A stretch of 64,000 nt of DNA, from assembly GCA_002067755.1 (NCBI GenBank), contig MVQH01000101.1, forward strand, positions 62,001 through 126,000, in the 5' to 3' direction. Made by a program: the position numbers and the translations under genes. The notes under the pieces were generated by a model. It saw only the letters and a program-made list of their open reading frames with translations, did not search any database and was not told the DNA's origin. Position 1 is the first letter of the stretch. Each line of letters begins with the position of its first letter. The stretch is from Methanosaeta sp. PtaB.Bin018. GTDB taxonomy: Archaea; Halobacteriota; Methanosarcinia; Methanotrichales; Methanotrichaceae. Positions 24,959-35,400 of this stretch are shown piece by piece.

Positions 24959-25587
24959 GGCAACAAAAAAAAGCATAAAGAAGCCAATCACCTTAGTGAT
25001 GCCTGAGCTCGCCAAATCATAATAAATCATAATGCCTTTGGCATTGTGCCGCGTCCTGCTGCCATATCGAGGACTCCAGAACAGAAGGCTGAGATCAAAG
25101 CATGCTGCGCATTTTACAGCGCGCATATCTACGACCTCTTATTTGGGTCATCAGCCTCTTTCTGTGCTCACGAATGCTGCTTAGAAACAGCACCCTCACA
25201 GGGCCCAGAGGAGCTTCGAAGACATCGAACTCCTTAGCCCTTAAGGCTCAGCCGTGAAGCTTGCCCTCGCGTTCGCAGCCCAATGACGCGGCAAACTGCA
25301 TATATAACCATTATGATTATTTGTAGTTTGCGGTAGAACTATGCGGTAGGATTGCAAAGCCAGAATGCTGAAGGTCAGCTCAAGGGTTTTAACATCGATG
25401 GTAAAACGACCAATCCATATATTATCGCCGCCACCAATGCAGCCTCGATCGCATACACACCTAACTGGAACAGATCCATTTTTTCCACAACATGTCCTTC
25501 GGCCATACTATCCCCCAAACATAACCTGCTCGGCCAAAAAATTTTAGACAATATAATTGCGCGAGAAAAGTATTTAAAATTAATGAT
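24959..25587. other. 629-base convergent intergenic region
   Basis: No gene is supported here. An A-rich run follows the aminotransferase stop, whose complement could aid termination. A TATA-like GCATATATAACC near 25299-25310 has no credible protein downstream; a transcript from it would begin near 25330, where GCGGTAG occurs twice within about 15 bases. This could drive a small RNA or be decayed sequence. A 93-codon open frame at 25352-25633 runs antisense into the arginine decarboxylase end and has no family resemblance. Confidence 0.4.
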
Positions 25588-27522
25588 TCAAAGGCTCGTC
25601 ATCACACGAGCTTCGTCCTCTTTTCCCTTCTGATGCCCATTGGGTTTGTTGATGAAATAGGTGTATCCTTTCAGTGTCCTGTTGAGTTGCGCCTCGATCT
25701 GCTCCAGCTCCTTCTTGCGAACGCACTCCTTCTCCGCCACACAACGGTCCATGATCTCCCAGATGTAATCCTTGGTCTCATAGTTGAAGAAGTCCAGGAG
25801 CTTGCGACAGGTGTCGCCCTCCACCTTCTGGCAGATGTACCAGTCGCCAGCTTCTACCATGACGTGCACCTCATGGGCGCAGCCCAGTAAGTTGTGAAAA
25901 TCCCCCAGAGTGTCTTGATATGCCCCCAGAAGGAAGATGCCCAGGTAGTAGTCCTCATTCTCCATCAGAGTGTGCATATCCAGGTACTCCAGGCCCTCGC
26001 TGTCGCCTGCATAGCGCTTGATCTCCCCGTCCGAGTCGCAGGTGATGTCCACGATCCTCCCACGCTCGCAAGGCATCTCGTTTAAGCGATGTAAGGGAAT
26101 TGTGGGAAAGATCTGCTCCACACCCCACATGTCGGGCACTGACTGAAAGAGCGAGAAGTTGCCGATGTACTTCTGGCTCACCAGCTTCTTCAGCTCCTGA
26201 AACTCATCGGACTCGTCGCCAGCCTGCTTGGCGAGGAAGGCAGCCTTCTTGCAGACCATCCAGAAAAGCGTCTCGCCCTTCGCTCTCTCCTCGAGGCCAA
26301 TGTTGCCCAGGTTGAATGAGTCGTAAAGCTCATCCCTGTACTGTAGAGCATCATGATAGTGTTCTTTGTAGTTGTCGATGTTGATCTCCTTGAAGGCGCT
26401 GCATAGATCTTCAATCTGTATCGGGTCCTCATCATTCGGGGTGCGCAGCAGCGAGTCCTTTGCATTTTTCTTCCCGATGATCTTGAAGATGAGCATGCTG
26501 TGGTAGGCTGCGATTGCCCTGCCGCTTTCTGAGACTATGGTCGGGCAGGGCACCTCCTCATCCTCACAGATCTTTTGCACAGTATAAACTACGTCATTGG
26601 CGTACTCTTGCAATGTATAGTTGGCACTGGATGGCGTAGCTGTGTTGGAGCCGTTGTAATCCACTGAAAGGCCGCCTCCAACATTCAAGTACTCAATGTT
26701 AGCCATCTTGCGAGCTTTGGCGTATATGCGCGCAGCCTCGTTCATGGCGTTCTTGATTGTCCGAATATCTGTGATTTGCGAGCCGATATGGAAATGAATC
26801 ATCTTCAGGCTGTCAATGAGCCCGTTCTCTCGCAGTATCCTCATCAGCTCCAGCGCCTCGCTGGTTGATAAGCCAAACTTAGCAGACTCGCCGCCAGACT
26901 CCACCCAGCGCCCCGAGCCGCGGGCAAAGAGCTTTACCCTCATTCCAACTCTCGGCGTAATGCCCATCTGCCCGGCATACTTCAGGATATCGAAGATCTC
27001 CTCAAAAAGGTCGACGACAATCACTATATTATTAACATTATGAATGCTTAGGGCCAGACGCAAATAATCTTCATCCTTGTAGCCGTTGCAGATTAGCAAC
27101 GCTTCCCTGGGAAGGCCAAGGGAGAGTGCTGCCAGGAGTTCGGCTTTGGTCCCTACCTCAAGTCCGATTCTGTACTTGGCGCCATACTTGATGATGTACT
27201 CGATCACCTCTTTTCTCTGGTTGACCTTCATGGGAAAGATGGGTTGATAGGTGCCTTTGTAGGAGAAATCATCTATCGCACCTAAAAAAGCTCCGGTGAT
27301 CTCATTGATTCTGTCCTCCAAGATCTGTGGGAAGCGCAGGAGGACTGGAAACTCCAGATCTTTGGATTTTTCGATCTCCTCGATCAGGTCCATCACATCC
27401 ACGGACTGGGTTCGGTCTTTGTTCGGAAGTATTATGATGTTGCCTTTATCATTGACTAAAAAATAGCCATTGCCCCAGTTCTCTATTCCGTAGAGCTCCA
27501 AAGAATCCTCAGCTTTCCACAT
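25588..27522 (-). CDS. speA: biosynthetic PLP-dependent arginine decarboxylase
   Basis: At 644 residues this is the full-length bacterial-type SpeA, a fold-type III enzyme that converts arginine to agmatine. PLP-binding Lys99 lies in PIFPMKVNQRKEV; GLEVGTKAELLAAL, HFHIGSQI and NVGGGLSVDYNGS follow in order, and the C-terminal regulatory barrel is complete. Most methanogens use a small pyruvoyl-dependent enzyme, so this bacterial type is notable. Agmatine feeds polyamines, and thereby the deoxyhypusine synthase encoded divergently next door, and also TiaS at 1.5 kb. The ATG at 27522 lies about 35 bases after a TATA-like GGTATATAAGC. Confidence 0.95.
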   Translation of the reverse strand: MWKAEDSLELYGIENWGNGYFLVNDKGNIIILPNKDRTQSVDVMDLIEEIEKSKDLEFPVLLRFPQILEDRINEITGAFLGAIDDFSYKGTYQPIFPMKVNQRKEVIEYIIKYGAKYRIGLEVGTKAELLAALSLGLPREALLICNGYKDEDYLRLALSIHNVNNIVIVVDLFEEIFDILKYAGQMGITPRVGMRVKLFARGSGRWVESGGESAKFGLSTSEALELMRILRENGLIDSLKMIHFHIGSQITDIRTIKNAMNEAARIYAKARKMANIEYLNVGGGLSVDYNGSNTATPSSANYTLQEYANDVVYTVQKICEDEEVPCPTIVSESGRAIAAYHSMLIFKIIGKKNAKDSLLRTPNDEDPIQIEDLCSAFKEINIDNYKEHYHDALQYRDELYDSFNLGNIGLEERAKGETLFWMVCKKAAFLAKQAGDESDEFQELKKLVSQKYIGNFSLFQSVPDMWGVEQIFPTIPLHRLNEMPCERGRIVDITCDSDGEIKRYAGDSEGLEYLDMHTLMENEDYYLGIFLLGAYQDTLGDFHNLLGCAHEVHVMVEAGDWYICQKVEGDTCRKLLDFFNYETKDYIWEIMDRCVAEKECVRKKELEQIEAQLNRTLKGYTYFINKPNGHQKGKEDEARVMTSL

Positions 27523-27642
27523 GATCGTATCGAACTTTGCTTTAGAGAGCTTTTTGGTATATAAGCTTCATGCAGGGCTCATGAGAATGGATAATCTTTA
27601 AACGTCACCAGGCTGTTCTGAGAATTGCTTGGAGTGGATTGC
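27523..27642. promoter_or_regulatory. divergent promoter region speA / deoxyhypusine synthase
   Basis: A TATATA element at about 27556-27566 is placed to start speA leftward, and TAATCTTTAAACG near 27590-27603 is placed to start the deoxyhypusine synthase gene rightward. GGAG at 27631-27634 is eight bases before the ATG of the latter. The assignment is by spacing only. Confidence 0.4.
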
Positions 27643-28674
27643 ATGGATCACGGTCATGACTTTATCTGTGATGGCGAGAAGATAAGGACAACAATCCCCA
27701 TGGTTGACAGAGACGTGGCAGGTCTCGTAAAAGACATGGGCAAGATGGGTTTCCAGGGAGGCCAGCTCGGGACATCCCTGCGTGTCTGGGAGCGCATGCT
27801 GGATGAGGATGTGACAATATTCCTCGGACTGGCCGGTGCGATGGTACCGGCAGGCCTTGGTGAGTTCATCGCTTACCTCTTGCGAGAGAGAAAAGTTGAC
27901 TGTCTTGTGAGCACAGGAGCAAATTTGTTTCACGACCTGTGCGAAGGCCTGGGGATCGTACATTATCGAGGTAGCGCATGCGCAGATGATGCCTACCTCA
28001 ATGAATGTAAGATCGACAGGATTTATGATGTCTTCGTCTCTGAGATAGAGCTGCACAAAGCCGATAACCATATATCCAATTTCGTGAAGGGCCTCGATCC
28101 TGCTCGGCGCTACTCCTCACGCGAGCTGATGGACATGGTTGGCAGGGGCCTGCCAGAGACGACCATCTTGGGAGCAGCTCACAGGTCAGGCGTTCCCATC
28201 TTCGTGCCAGCCTTGGGAGATAGCTCATGGGGGATCGGCATGGTCATAGCCCTGCGCGAAGGCTGCAGGGTCATGGTAGACCAGATTAAGGATGTGGATG
28301 AGATCACAAGGATCGTGGAGAAGTCCTCCAAGACCGGCGTGATCTACATCGGCGGTGGAGTCCCCAAGAACTTCATTCAGCAAACCGAGGTGATAGCAGA
28401 GCTCATAGGCGACTACTCAGGGGGCCACAGCTATGCCCTTCAATACACCACAGATGCGCCGCACTGGGGTGGCCTCTCAGGCTGCACCTTCGAGGAGGCA
28501 GTCTCCTGGGGAAAGGTGAAGAAAGAGGCGAGCAAGGTGCAGGTCTTCTCCGACGCCACCATCACAGTGCCTCTAGTGGTGCAGGCACTGCGGGCATCTG
28601 GCAAAAGGCGAAAGAGCGTGCCAGTGTTCGACTGGATGGAGAGCGGGCTGGAGCTGAGGTACGAGAAGAGATAG
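27643..28674 (+). CDS. dhs: deoxyhypusine synthase
   Basis: The 343-residue NAD-dependent enzyme transfers the aminobutyl group of spermidine to a lysine of archaeal translation factor aIF5A. The family signature VSTGANLFHDL and the C-terminal EEAVSWGKVKKE, with catalytic Lys near 291, are present, as are GGGVPKNFIQQ and QYTTDAP. TTG at 27625 and GTG at 27634 are possible earlier starts, but ATG at 27643 has GGAG eight bases upstream. It is divergent from speA, so arginine-derived polyamine synthesis and its main protein-modification use share one control region. Confidence 0.9.
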   Translation: MDHGHDFICDGEKIRTTIPMVDRDVAGLVKDMGKMGFQGGQLGTSLRVWERMLDEDVTIFLGLAGAMVPAGLGEFIAYLLRERKVDCLVSTGANLFHDLCEGLGIVHYRGSACADDAYLNECKIDRIYDVFVSEIELHKADNHISNFVKGLDPARRYSSRELMDMVGRGLPETTILGAAHRSGVPIFVPALGDSSWGIGMVIALREGCRVMVDQIKDVDEITRIVEKSSKTGVIYIGGGVPKNFIQQTEVIAELIGDYSGGHSYALQYTTDAPHWGGLSGCTFEEAVSWGKVKKEASKVQVFSDATITVPLVVQALRASGKRRKSVPVFDWMESGLELRYEKR

Positions 28675-28710
28675 AGGGTGGGCAGGGCGTCTGGCCTGAT
28701 CGCATCTTTT

Positions 28711-31248
28711 TTAAGAGAGATCTTCTCTCAAACCTTTCAAGAAGTGCCCCGAGGTTATGCCTCCCAGGGCCATGGGCCTGATGCTATCTTTCAATGTGCA
28801 AAGCCCTTCGGACAGGGATTTTTCCGTCATCTCGATGGCTTTTAGATAAATTTGAGCCATATCCTGTGCGTACCTCTCAGTCCGGCCACGGGCGTCCACT
28901 GCCACTCTGTCAAGGCCTATCTCAAAGAGCTCTGGCATCCAGTCCAGAAGGCAGGTCTCTGCAGCGTTGAAGACATGCGTCCTTTTTTCGTCGTCCAATC
29001 TCAAGGGAAAGATGCGCCTGAAGTCCTGCAAGCCCCAGAACGTCAGAGCATCAGTGTCTTTATCCAGCCATGGAATGCAGTCTTCGCTCACAATGACCTC
29101 CAGGTTGCCCTGCACCACCAGCTCAAGAGCGGGCACACTTTTGCTTTGGCGCGACAGGGCAATCATCCTCGCCAGTTGACCTTTGGACAGCTCAGGAGAG
29201 AGCGTTAGAAGCTGGAAGGTCGGTGTGAGCGCCTGCACAGTCAGGTGATTGCACACATTCAGGCCCGAGGCACCATAAATGCGGGCGTTGGGACTGGCTG
29301 CCATGACCGCCTCAGCTGCGCCGATGCTCTCAACCATTATCCCATCGCAGGCAATCTCTGAGATCAGTGGCCGGACGAACTCAAGAAAGTCCTCTCTGGT
29401 AATCTTGGGCCACTTCCAGATCAGCTCTGCATCTCTGCAAATGGCCTTGGCCCCTCGCAGCAGCTCTTGCATTCTCTTTGCTCGACCTTTCTGTACCCCA
29501 AGGCGTGGCTCAAAATAAATATGCCTGCATCCACCCTGGATCGCTCCTCGCACTGTCTCAATACTGTCGGCATAAACTGATAGAATTGGAGCACGGCCCT
29601 CAAGCGGAGCGCTCGTCTTTGCCAATCTCAAACCATCCAGACATCTTTGTGCCCTTGCGATCTTCTCCTTGTCTGGACGGCGAGCCTCGAGAATGGCTTG
29701 TTCTACGCTTGCAAGTATTTCGCGTCTGAGCTGATTGATGGCCCCCAGTGGTGCGAAGAGCCCGCCAGGATAGTCCATCTCCACATCTCTGATCACAAAA
29801 GGAGTCCTTCCGGTCCTTCGCAATTGGGCCTCGATCTGTTGTGCTGTGGTTGGACATTTTACAGCGTTCTGCATTTTGAATCCGGCTCGAACCCGGAGAT
29901 GAATGTCACCAGCATCGCTCTTCGGCCGTGCATCGACCAAAGGCACTCCGTCTTCCCAGCTGATGTAAAGGTCGATGGGGACCTTGGTCTTGGCGCAGGA
30001 TATGATCTTTTGGGCCTTGCGACTGAGGGCGGCGCTGCCAGTGAGGTATACTTTGGCCCCCGGCCTGACCCTCTCGGGGGTCCTCAGCCTTAGCAGACCC
30101 TCTTTGTAATTAGGCCTTTGCACCACAAGCCCCATCTCCTGGCCGGGCCAGTGGAAGACAAGTCCGTCGCCCTGCTCTGGAACCACAGTCCCTGAAAGGC
30201 GCACAGCAGCCTCGCCTCTCAGCACATCAAAGGCTGCAACGCTCCCGATGAAAACCCCTTGGTTGTCAGACATCTGCCTGCCCATGACATCTTTTGCGCC
30301 CAGCAGATATCCTTCAGTGAAGTCGCGGTTGAAGGCCAGCGCAAGGTCCAGTTCATCATCCCTAGAAGGCGACCATGATCCGCGAGAGATGGCATCAAGC
30401 GCCTTTCTATAGATGCTGGTCACGATGGCCACGTACTCTGGAGACTTCATCCTTCCTTCGATCTTCAGCGACTGCACAGGAGAGCGCACGATCCTGTCCA
30501 GATTCCTATAAGTGGAGAGGTCGCGGGTGGATATGAGGAACTTCTCTTTGATTGGCACAGCCACCAGGTTCTTTGGGCGGCCATACTCATCTCTCTCACC
30601 CTTGAGCAGAACGTATGGTTTGCGGCAGGGCTGCGCGCACATCCCACGATTACCACTGCGCCCTCCTATGGCCGAAGACAGAAGGCACTGTCCGGAATAA
30701 GAATAGCACAATGCGCCATGCACAAATACCTCCAGGCCTATCCCGATGTCTTTCATCTTCTCGATCTCTTTTAGGGAGACCTCTCTTGCCAGCACCACCC
30801 GCTTGAACCCATTGCGGGCAGCCCATGCAGCCCCCTCTCGGCTATGAATGGTCATCTGCGTGGAGGCGTGTAAATTCAGATCAGGCACAATTTGGCGCGC
30901 AAGAGCTGCGACTCCCAAATCCTGGACGAGCACTGCATCAGCACCCATCTCGTAGATCCGCAAAATGAACTCACCGATCTCTGCAAGCTCGTCGTCCCTG
31001 ATCAGAGTGTTGACGGTCACATAGACCTTCACGCCCCGCAGGTGGGCGTAGTCTATGGCCTGCTGCAATTCGGGCTCATCGAAGTTGGTCGCAAACTTTC
31101 TTGCTCCGAATCTCTTGCCGCTGAGATAGACAGCATCCGCTCCGGCGGCAATGGCGGCGCGCAGTGCCTCGGGCGAGCCGGCAGGCGCGAGGAGCTCAGG
31201 AGTTCTTATCAAGGTAGATCTGCGATCTCTTTGAGGTCGCGAGTTCAT
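28711..31248 (-). CDS. peptidase U32 family protein (RlhA/TrhP-like)
   Basis: At 845 residues this is a long-form U32 protein: the N-terminal domain includes PELLAPAGSPEALRAAI and the U32 signature around residues 173-209, EVFVHGALCYSYSGQC then RSGNRGMCAQPCR. Four cysteines (181, 188, 204, 208) match the iron-sulfur ligands of members that hydroxylate tRNA or 23S rRNA. A second domain follows from about 390, and a C-terminal extension of the DUF3656 type is likely. Despite the name, peptidase activity is doubtful; RNA hydroxylation using prephenate is the better-supported role in bacterial relatives. It is monocistronic here. Confidence 0.85.
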   Translation of the reverse strand: MNSRPQRDRRSTLIRTPELLAPAGSPEALRAAIAAGADAVYLSGKRFGARKFATNFDEPELQQAIDYAHLRGVKVYVTVNTLIRDDELAEIGEFILRIYEMGADAVLVQDLGVAALARQIVPDLNLHASTQMTIHSREGAAWAARNGFKRVVLAREVSLKEIEKMKDIGIGLEVFVHGALCYSYSGQCLLSSAIGGRSGNRGMCAQPCRKPYVLLKGERDEYGRPKNLVAVPIKEKFLISTRDLSTYRNLDRIVRSPVQSLKIEGRMKSPEYVAIVTSIYRKALDAISRGSWSPSRDDELDLALAFNRDFTEGYLLGAKDVMGRQMSDNQGVFIGSVAAFDVLRGEAAVRLSGTVVPEQGDGLVFHWPGQEMGLVVQRPNYKEGLLRLRTPERVRPGAKVYLTGSAALSRKAQKIISCAKTKVPIDLYISWEDGVPLVDARPKSDAGDIHLRVRAGFKMQNAVKCPTTAQQIEAQLRRTGRTPFVIRDVEMDYPGGLFAPLGAINQLRREILASVEQAILEARRPDKEKIARAQRCLDGLRLAKTSAPLEGRAPILSVYADSIETVRGAIQGGCRHIYFEPRLGVQKGRAKRMQELLRGAKAICRDAELIWKWPKITREDFLEFVRPLISEIACDGIMVESIGAAEAVMAASPNARIYGASGLNVCNHLTVQALTPTFQLLTLSPELSKGQLARMIALSRQSKSVPALELVVQGNLEVIVSEDCIPWLDKDTDALTFWGLQDFRRIFPLRLDDEKRTHVFNAAETCLLDWMPELFEIGLDRVAVDARGRTERYAQDMAQIYLKAIEMTEKSLSEGLCTLKDSIRPMALGGITSGHFLKGLREDLS

Positions 31249-31355
31249 AAGCGCTCTCCTCTCAAGGCATTTCGGCTGAATGAGGAGCTAAACGGATGAG
31301 CAGACCTACATAGGTTATTTATTTTAGAAGACCCCAGATGCTGTCGGTGAATGAG

Positions 31356-32363
31356 ATGAAATTGTACTCAATTATTTTTATTTTGCTGGCTCTTCTCTTG
31401 CTCTCTTGCAGCGGCCAAGCATTGCGGACCTTCTCTGGAGAGACAGTCTCCATAGATGTTCCTGTAGAGGACGATGTCTTCGCGGCAGGCAGCATTGTAA
31501 ACATCAATGCGCCTGTGGATTCAGTCGTGGCCGCAGGAGGTACGCTCAACATCAATGCGCCTGTGAAGGGGGATGTCTTCGCAGCCGGAGGCCAGGTTTA
31601 CATCAACTCAGATGTGGGCGGAAAACTTGTGGTTGCTGGCGGGAACATCTACCTGGGCGGCAAAATAGGCACCAATCTGGTGGCTGCTGGCGGCCAGGTG
31701 AATATCCTTCCAGGCAAGACAATCGGTCGCGATGCTCTGATCGCTGGAGGAAGCGTTTTCAATGCTGGACAGGTCAACGGCACACTGACCGTGAGCTCCA
31801 GGCAGTTCAACGACACAGGCTCTGCTGGAAAAGTGAACTTCTACAAGGTAGAGGATAACAGGGAAGAGAGAGAAAAGTCCGAAGAGATGATTAGCATCTT
31901 TGGCCTTCTCACAATTCTGGGCTACTTCATCCTGGGACTGATTCTGGTCAGATATCTGCCAGGCATCTTCATGGCTGTAGATCGAGAGATCAGGAGCTCT
32001 CCCGTTCTGAAGACCGCTGTTGGCTTCGTTCTGATGATCGCCACATTCATAGCCATGCTGCTGGTGGCCATAACCGTCGTGGGCATACCCATTGCCTTGA
32101 TGGGTGCGCTTCTGTTCGCCTCAGCGCTTATGCTCACAGGAACCTTTGTCTCCTACAGCCTAGGAAAATGGATAGGCGAGCACCTGAAGCTCAAATACGG
32201 CAACTTGGTCCTCTTTGTTATAGGCTTCGTGATACTTAATATCATGTTCCTGCTGCCATTCGTGGGCGGGCTGGTCTCTTTGATCTCCATGAGCTTGGGG
32301 TTTGCCGCAATTCTTTATGCAGGACGCCGTCTATCAGAGGTAGGCGAGACAAAGCCCGCATAG
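31356..32363 (+). CDS. exported bactofilin-like repeat protein with C-terminal membrane domain
   Basis: The protein has an N-terminal export signal (MKLYSIIFILLALLLLSCSG) and a stretch at about 25-150 of short beta repeats (DVFAAGS, VVAAGGTLNINAP, DVFAAGGQVYINS), which form a right-handed beta-helix as in bactofilins. About four C-terminal transmembrane helices follow. The LLSC sequence could be a lipobox, or cleavage could be after GQA. ATG at 31356 is preferred over 31338 because GGTGA lies five bases upstream. The architecture resembles membrane-anchored polymer-forming proteins; its function in this archaeon is unknown. Confidence 0.7.
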   Translation: MKLYSIIFILLALLLLSCSGQALRTFSGETVSIDVPVEDDVFAAGSIVNINAPVDSVVAAGGTLNINAPVKGDVFAAGGQVYINSDVGGKLVVAGGNIYLGGKIGTNLVAAGGQVNILPGKTIGRDALIAGGSVFNAGQVNGTLTVSSRQFNDTGSAGKVNFYKVEDNREEREKSEEMISIFGLLTILGYFILGLILVRYLPGIFMAVDREIRSSPVLKTAVGFVLMIATFIAMLLVAITVVGIPIALMGALLFASALMLTGTFVSYSLGKWIGEHLKLKYGNLVLFVIGFVILNIMFLLPFVGGLVSLISMSLGFAAILYAGRRLSEVGETKPA

Positions 32364-32373
32364 GGAGCAAGGT

Positions 32374-32440
32374 CCGGGCATAAATCGTCTCCTCTGTGGT
32401 TGAGGCAGAGCATCGCGTTTCACCACAGAGGACAATAATT
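32374..32440 (+). repeat. dispersed repeat, copy A (inverted-repeat element)
   Basis: This sits in the 77-base gap between two convergent genes and contains a perfect 10-base inverted repeat, CCTCTGTGGT at 32391-32400 and ACCACAGAGG at 32422-32431. Its left part (CGGGCATAAATCGTCTCCTC) matches copies at 54151-54219 (reverse strand) and 55432-55560. It may work as a two-way terminator or be a small mobile element. Confidence 0.7.
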
Positions 32441-35400
32441 TTAGCGGAACTCCAGTTTGGCATCCCTCGTGGCCTCGATCAAATAGGCCTTTCCAGGCTC
32501 AAGGGTCTCGTTCTCTCCCAGGTGCGTCCAGCCCTCATCCTCATACTTCCAGATAAAGGCAGAGACCAGGCCCTTCTGTACTGCTTCAGGATAAGTGTAT
32601 CTCTTATGCTCGGCATTTACTGTAATGTTATTCATATCCACTGTCCTGTTCACAGGCAGGCCGATCATATTCCATCCTGAATGCAGATCCAGGCGATAGG
32701 GCAGATCAACCGGCTTGCCAGAGATCATCATGGTGAAGTTCCCAGCGCTGTCAATTAGATACCCTTCGCCGGGCTTGAACTTCGTGACATTGACCATGCC
32801 CGCATCCTTTGTGCTGAAGGCCCATCCGCTCGCTGCACTGGAGAATATGCCCCTGTAAGGCTTATTTTTCAGGTACTTGCTTGCCGAAGGGTCCATTGGA
32901 TTCAGGTAGACTGAGATGGCATTCCAGCCTGCCGTCACATAAATCACCTGAACCTCGCCTGGGACGAGACTATATTCGATCTGGAAGCTCCTAGTCTCAC
33001 CGAGCCGCGGCCGAACGATTGGCCACATCACCTTTTTTTGGTCGCCGACGATCATCTCATCATGCCAAACAGCAAGGCCCATCTCTTTTACGACGACCTT
33101 GTCTGCATCTTTGGGCAGCGACACCTCGCCTATGATAGCGGGTGGAGCATTGAGATTCAGCTCTCCGGAGGAGCTGTCGGTCTCTATCCAGTAGATCCAG
33201 TCTGTCGCACTCTCATTCTTTGGCGTCACAGATGCCATAAGTGTGGTCTTGTTCTTTGCTGTGCCATTGGCAGCCGTGACCTTTGTGGTGTAAGGGAGAG
33301 CTGGTGATTTGGGAAGGTTGGGCCGGAAGCTGGGATCCCCTATGATCACGTTCATGTATGCAGTTTGATTGAGCATCTGCTGCACAGTCTCTTCCCAGTT
33401 AGGAAGTTCTTCGTCGTATTTGGATATGTCCTTTAGATTCTCTGCCCCCCTGAACTTAAGCTTGAAAAGGTTGTCTGCGTCAAGCTGGGCTTGGCCCACT
33501 GTGGCGTTCTCAAAAACAAGAGACTGGTAGAACTGCTTGAAGAAGTCATCAGACACGAAGATCCAGGATAAGGCAGACTCTCCAATATAATTTACAGCGC
33601 CAGCCCGAACGAATGCCAGGGCTATGGAGTCCTCTATATTCTTGGGTATGTACATCCTGGTCCCGCTGACGTTGAGGTAATAGCCCTTGAGGTTCACTGT
33701 AACGCAGGCCGATGATGTAGTGGTCTGAGGCGACAGGACAAGCTCCTTTACGTGCGCTCCAGTCAAAGTCGGGTCCATGCTCGACCACTCAGACAGCGAC
33801 CATGATTCTTCATTTCCATGATGATCGAAATGCACTATATTTTGACCGTTGTTCATCTGCGAGACAGCCTGCTGATATGTGGCCTCTTCGTATCGCAGAT
33901 CTTTGACAGCAAGCCCTGCTTCTTGTAGGTAGTCTCTGATGCTTGCGGCAATCGGAGCCTGGGGATATGAGAGGGGCGGCGAAGATATGACAAGGCCGTT
34001 GTTCTTCCAGGAACCACTTAGACGGTCGTATGCTAGGGTGCGGGCTAGGAGCTGAGATGCATCATAAACTGAGAGCCCCACGATCCTACCTACAGCAACA
34101 TTGCTGTAATTGTCGAATTCCTCGGGCAGTTGATAGTCCCTGTAGATCTCATACTCCATGACGCTTGTCAATTTCTGAACAAGGCCAGTGGAGATGAACG
34201 GCATTGACCCTGGATCGCCCACCACCATCAGGTATTTGGGCGAGAGCTCCAGATCATCGACCTTCTGGTTTAGTGATGCTTCCTCGTTTAAGGGATCTAT
34301 CTGTTGCGGGTCCTTTGCCACATCCAGCAGCAGGGCCCTGCGAGCTGAAGCTGCTTGAGACGCGACCATCGACAATCTTGGCACTTTGGTATGGCTGAAG
34401 GCAGTTATGTTCACAGGATCGGTGTTCGATCGCACATCGATGCTGTAATTCTCAGTTCTGTGGGTATATCCATCTCCAGCCTCTATATTGAACTTCCAGA
34501 CCCCTGGTGTCAGGAGCTGCACTCTCAGATTGTAAAGCTTGTCCGGCGCAATATCTGTGATCTTAACGCCGCCTTCCCTTCCATCAGGGCTGTAAAGGTT
34601 GAGGGCTGTGTAACTGGCATCTTTGTCGAGGTTCCATGATATGTTTGCTCTGCCAGAGTAGATCCATGTGGGATAGGTCAGATTGACGACTGGCCAGTCA
34701 TCAGTATTCTCGAGCGTGTGGTTATAGGAGAATCCCTCATATGCGGCGGTCGCGCCGGTATCCAGGCGCTGCTTCCAGCCAGAGTCCATAGGATACAAGA
34801 ACTCGACCTCAAGGTTCAAAGTGGCAGACTCTTCCGGCTTGAGCCTGACCAGATTCCAGCGCAGCAATGATCCATTGAGGAATGCGCTGTTGGCGTCCGT
34901 CGGCAATCCCGTATACGGATCAGTCACATTCACTTCACCCTTACTTGCTCTGGGCCATTTGATGAGCCTTCCCATTGGGAATATGTCCATCAAGCGTACG
35001 CTTGTCAGGTCCTTTGAGCCTGTGTTTGTAAGAGTTACATTGAGCCTGACTATCTCACCAAGCTCCTCTGCCGGAATTTGGCCAGGGCTGGCCTCAGTTC
35101 TAACTTGAAGATCCTCAACATAGGCACGTTCGACCACAGGATCTGGCGAGGGGGGGAGCAGTGACAGGTCATGCGAGTTGGTCATGACCACCATATCAGG
35201 ACTTTGGCCCCTATCCTTCATCTCCTTGATCAGGAGCTCGCTGTTGCCATTCAGAATGGTGATATTCATCTCCGTCAGGTTCTGTCTCACCTTCTCCGAG
35301 ACTGGACCTACTATCACAACCTCCTTCGCACTGAGGCGCCTCAGTGCCGCCGCTGTCTCCTCGGGGAGTTCGTCATTCACAAAGAGCAATGGCCAGTTGA

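Noticed and set aside
25352-25633. 93-codon ORF in the convergent gap
   Set aside because: There is no domain or ribosome-binding site, and it runs into the speA 3' end antisense.
27598-28071. 157-codon minus-strand ORF
   Set aside because: It is antisense to deoxyhypusine synthase and has no recognisable domain.
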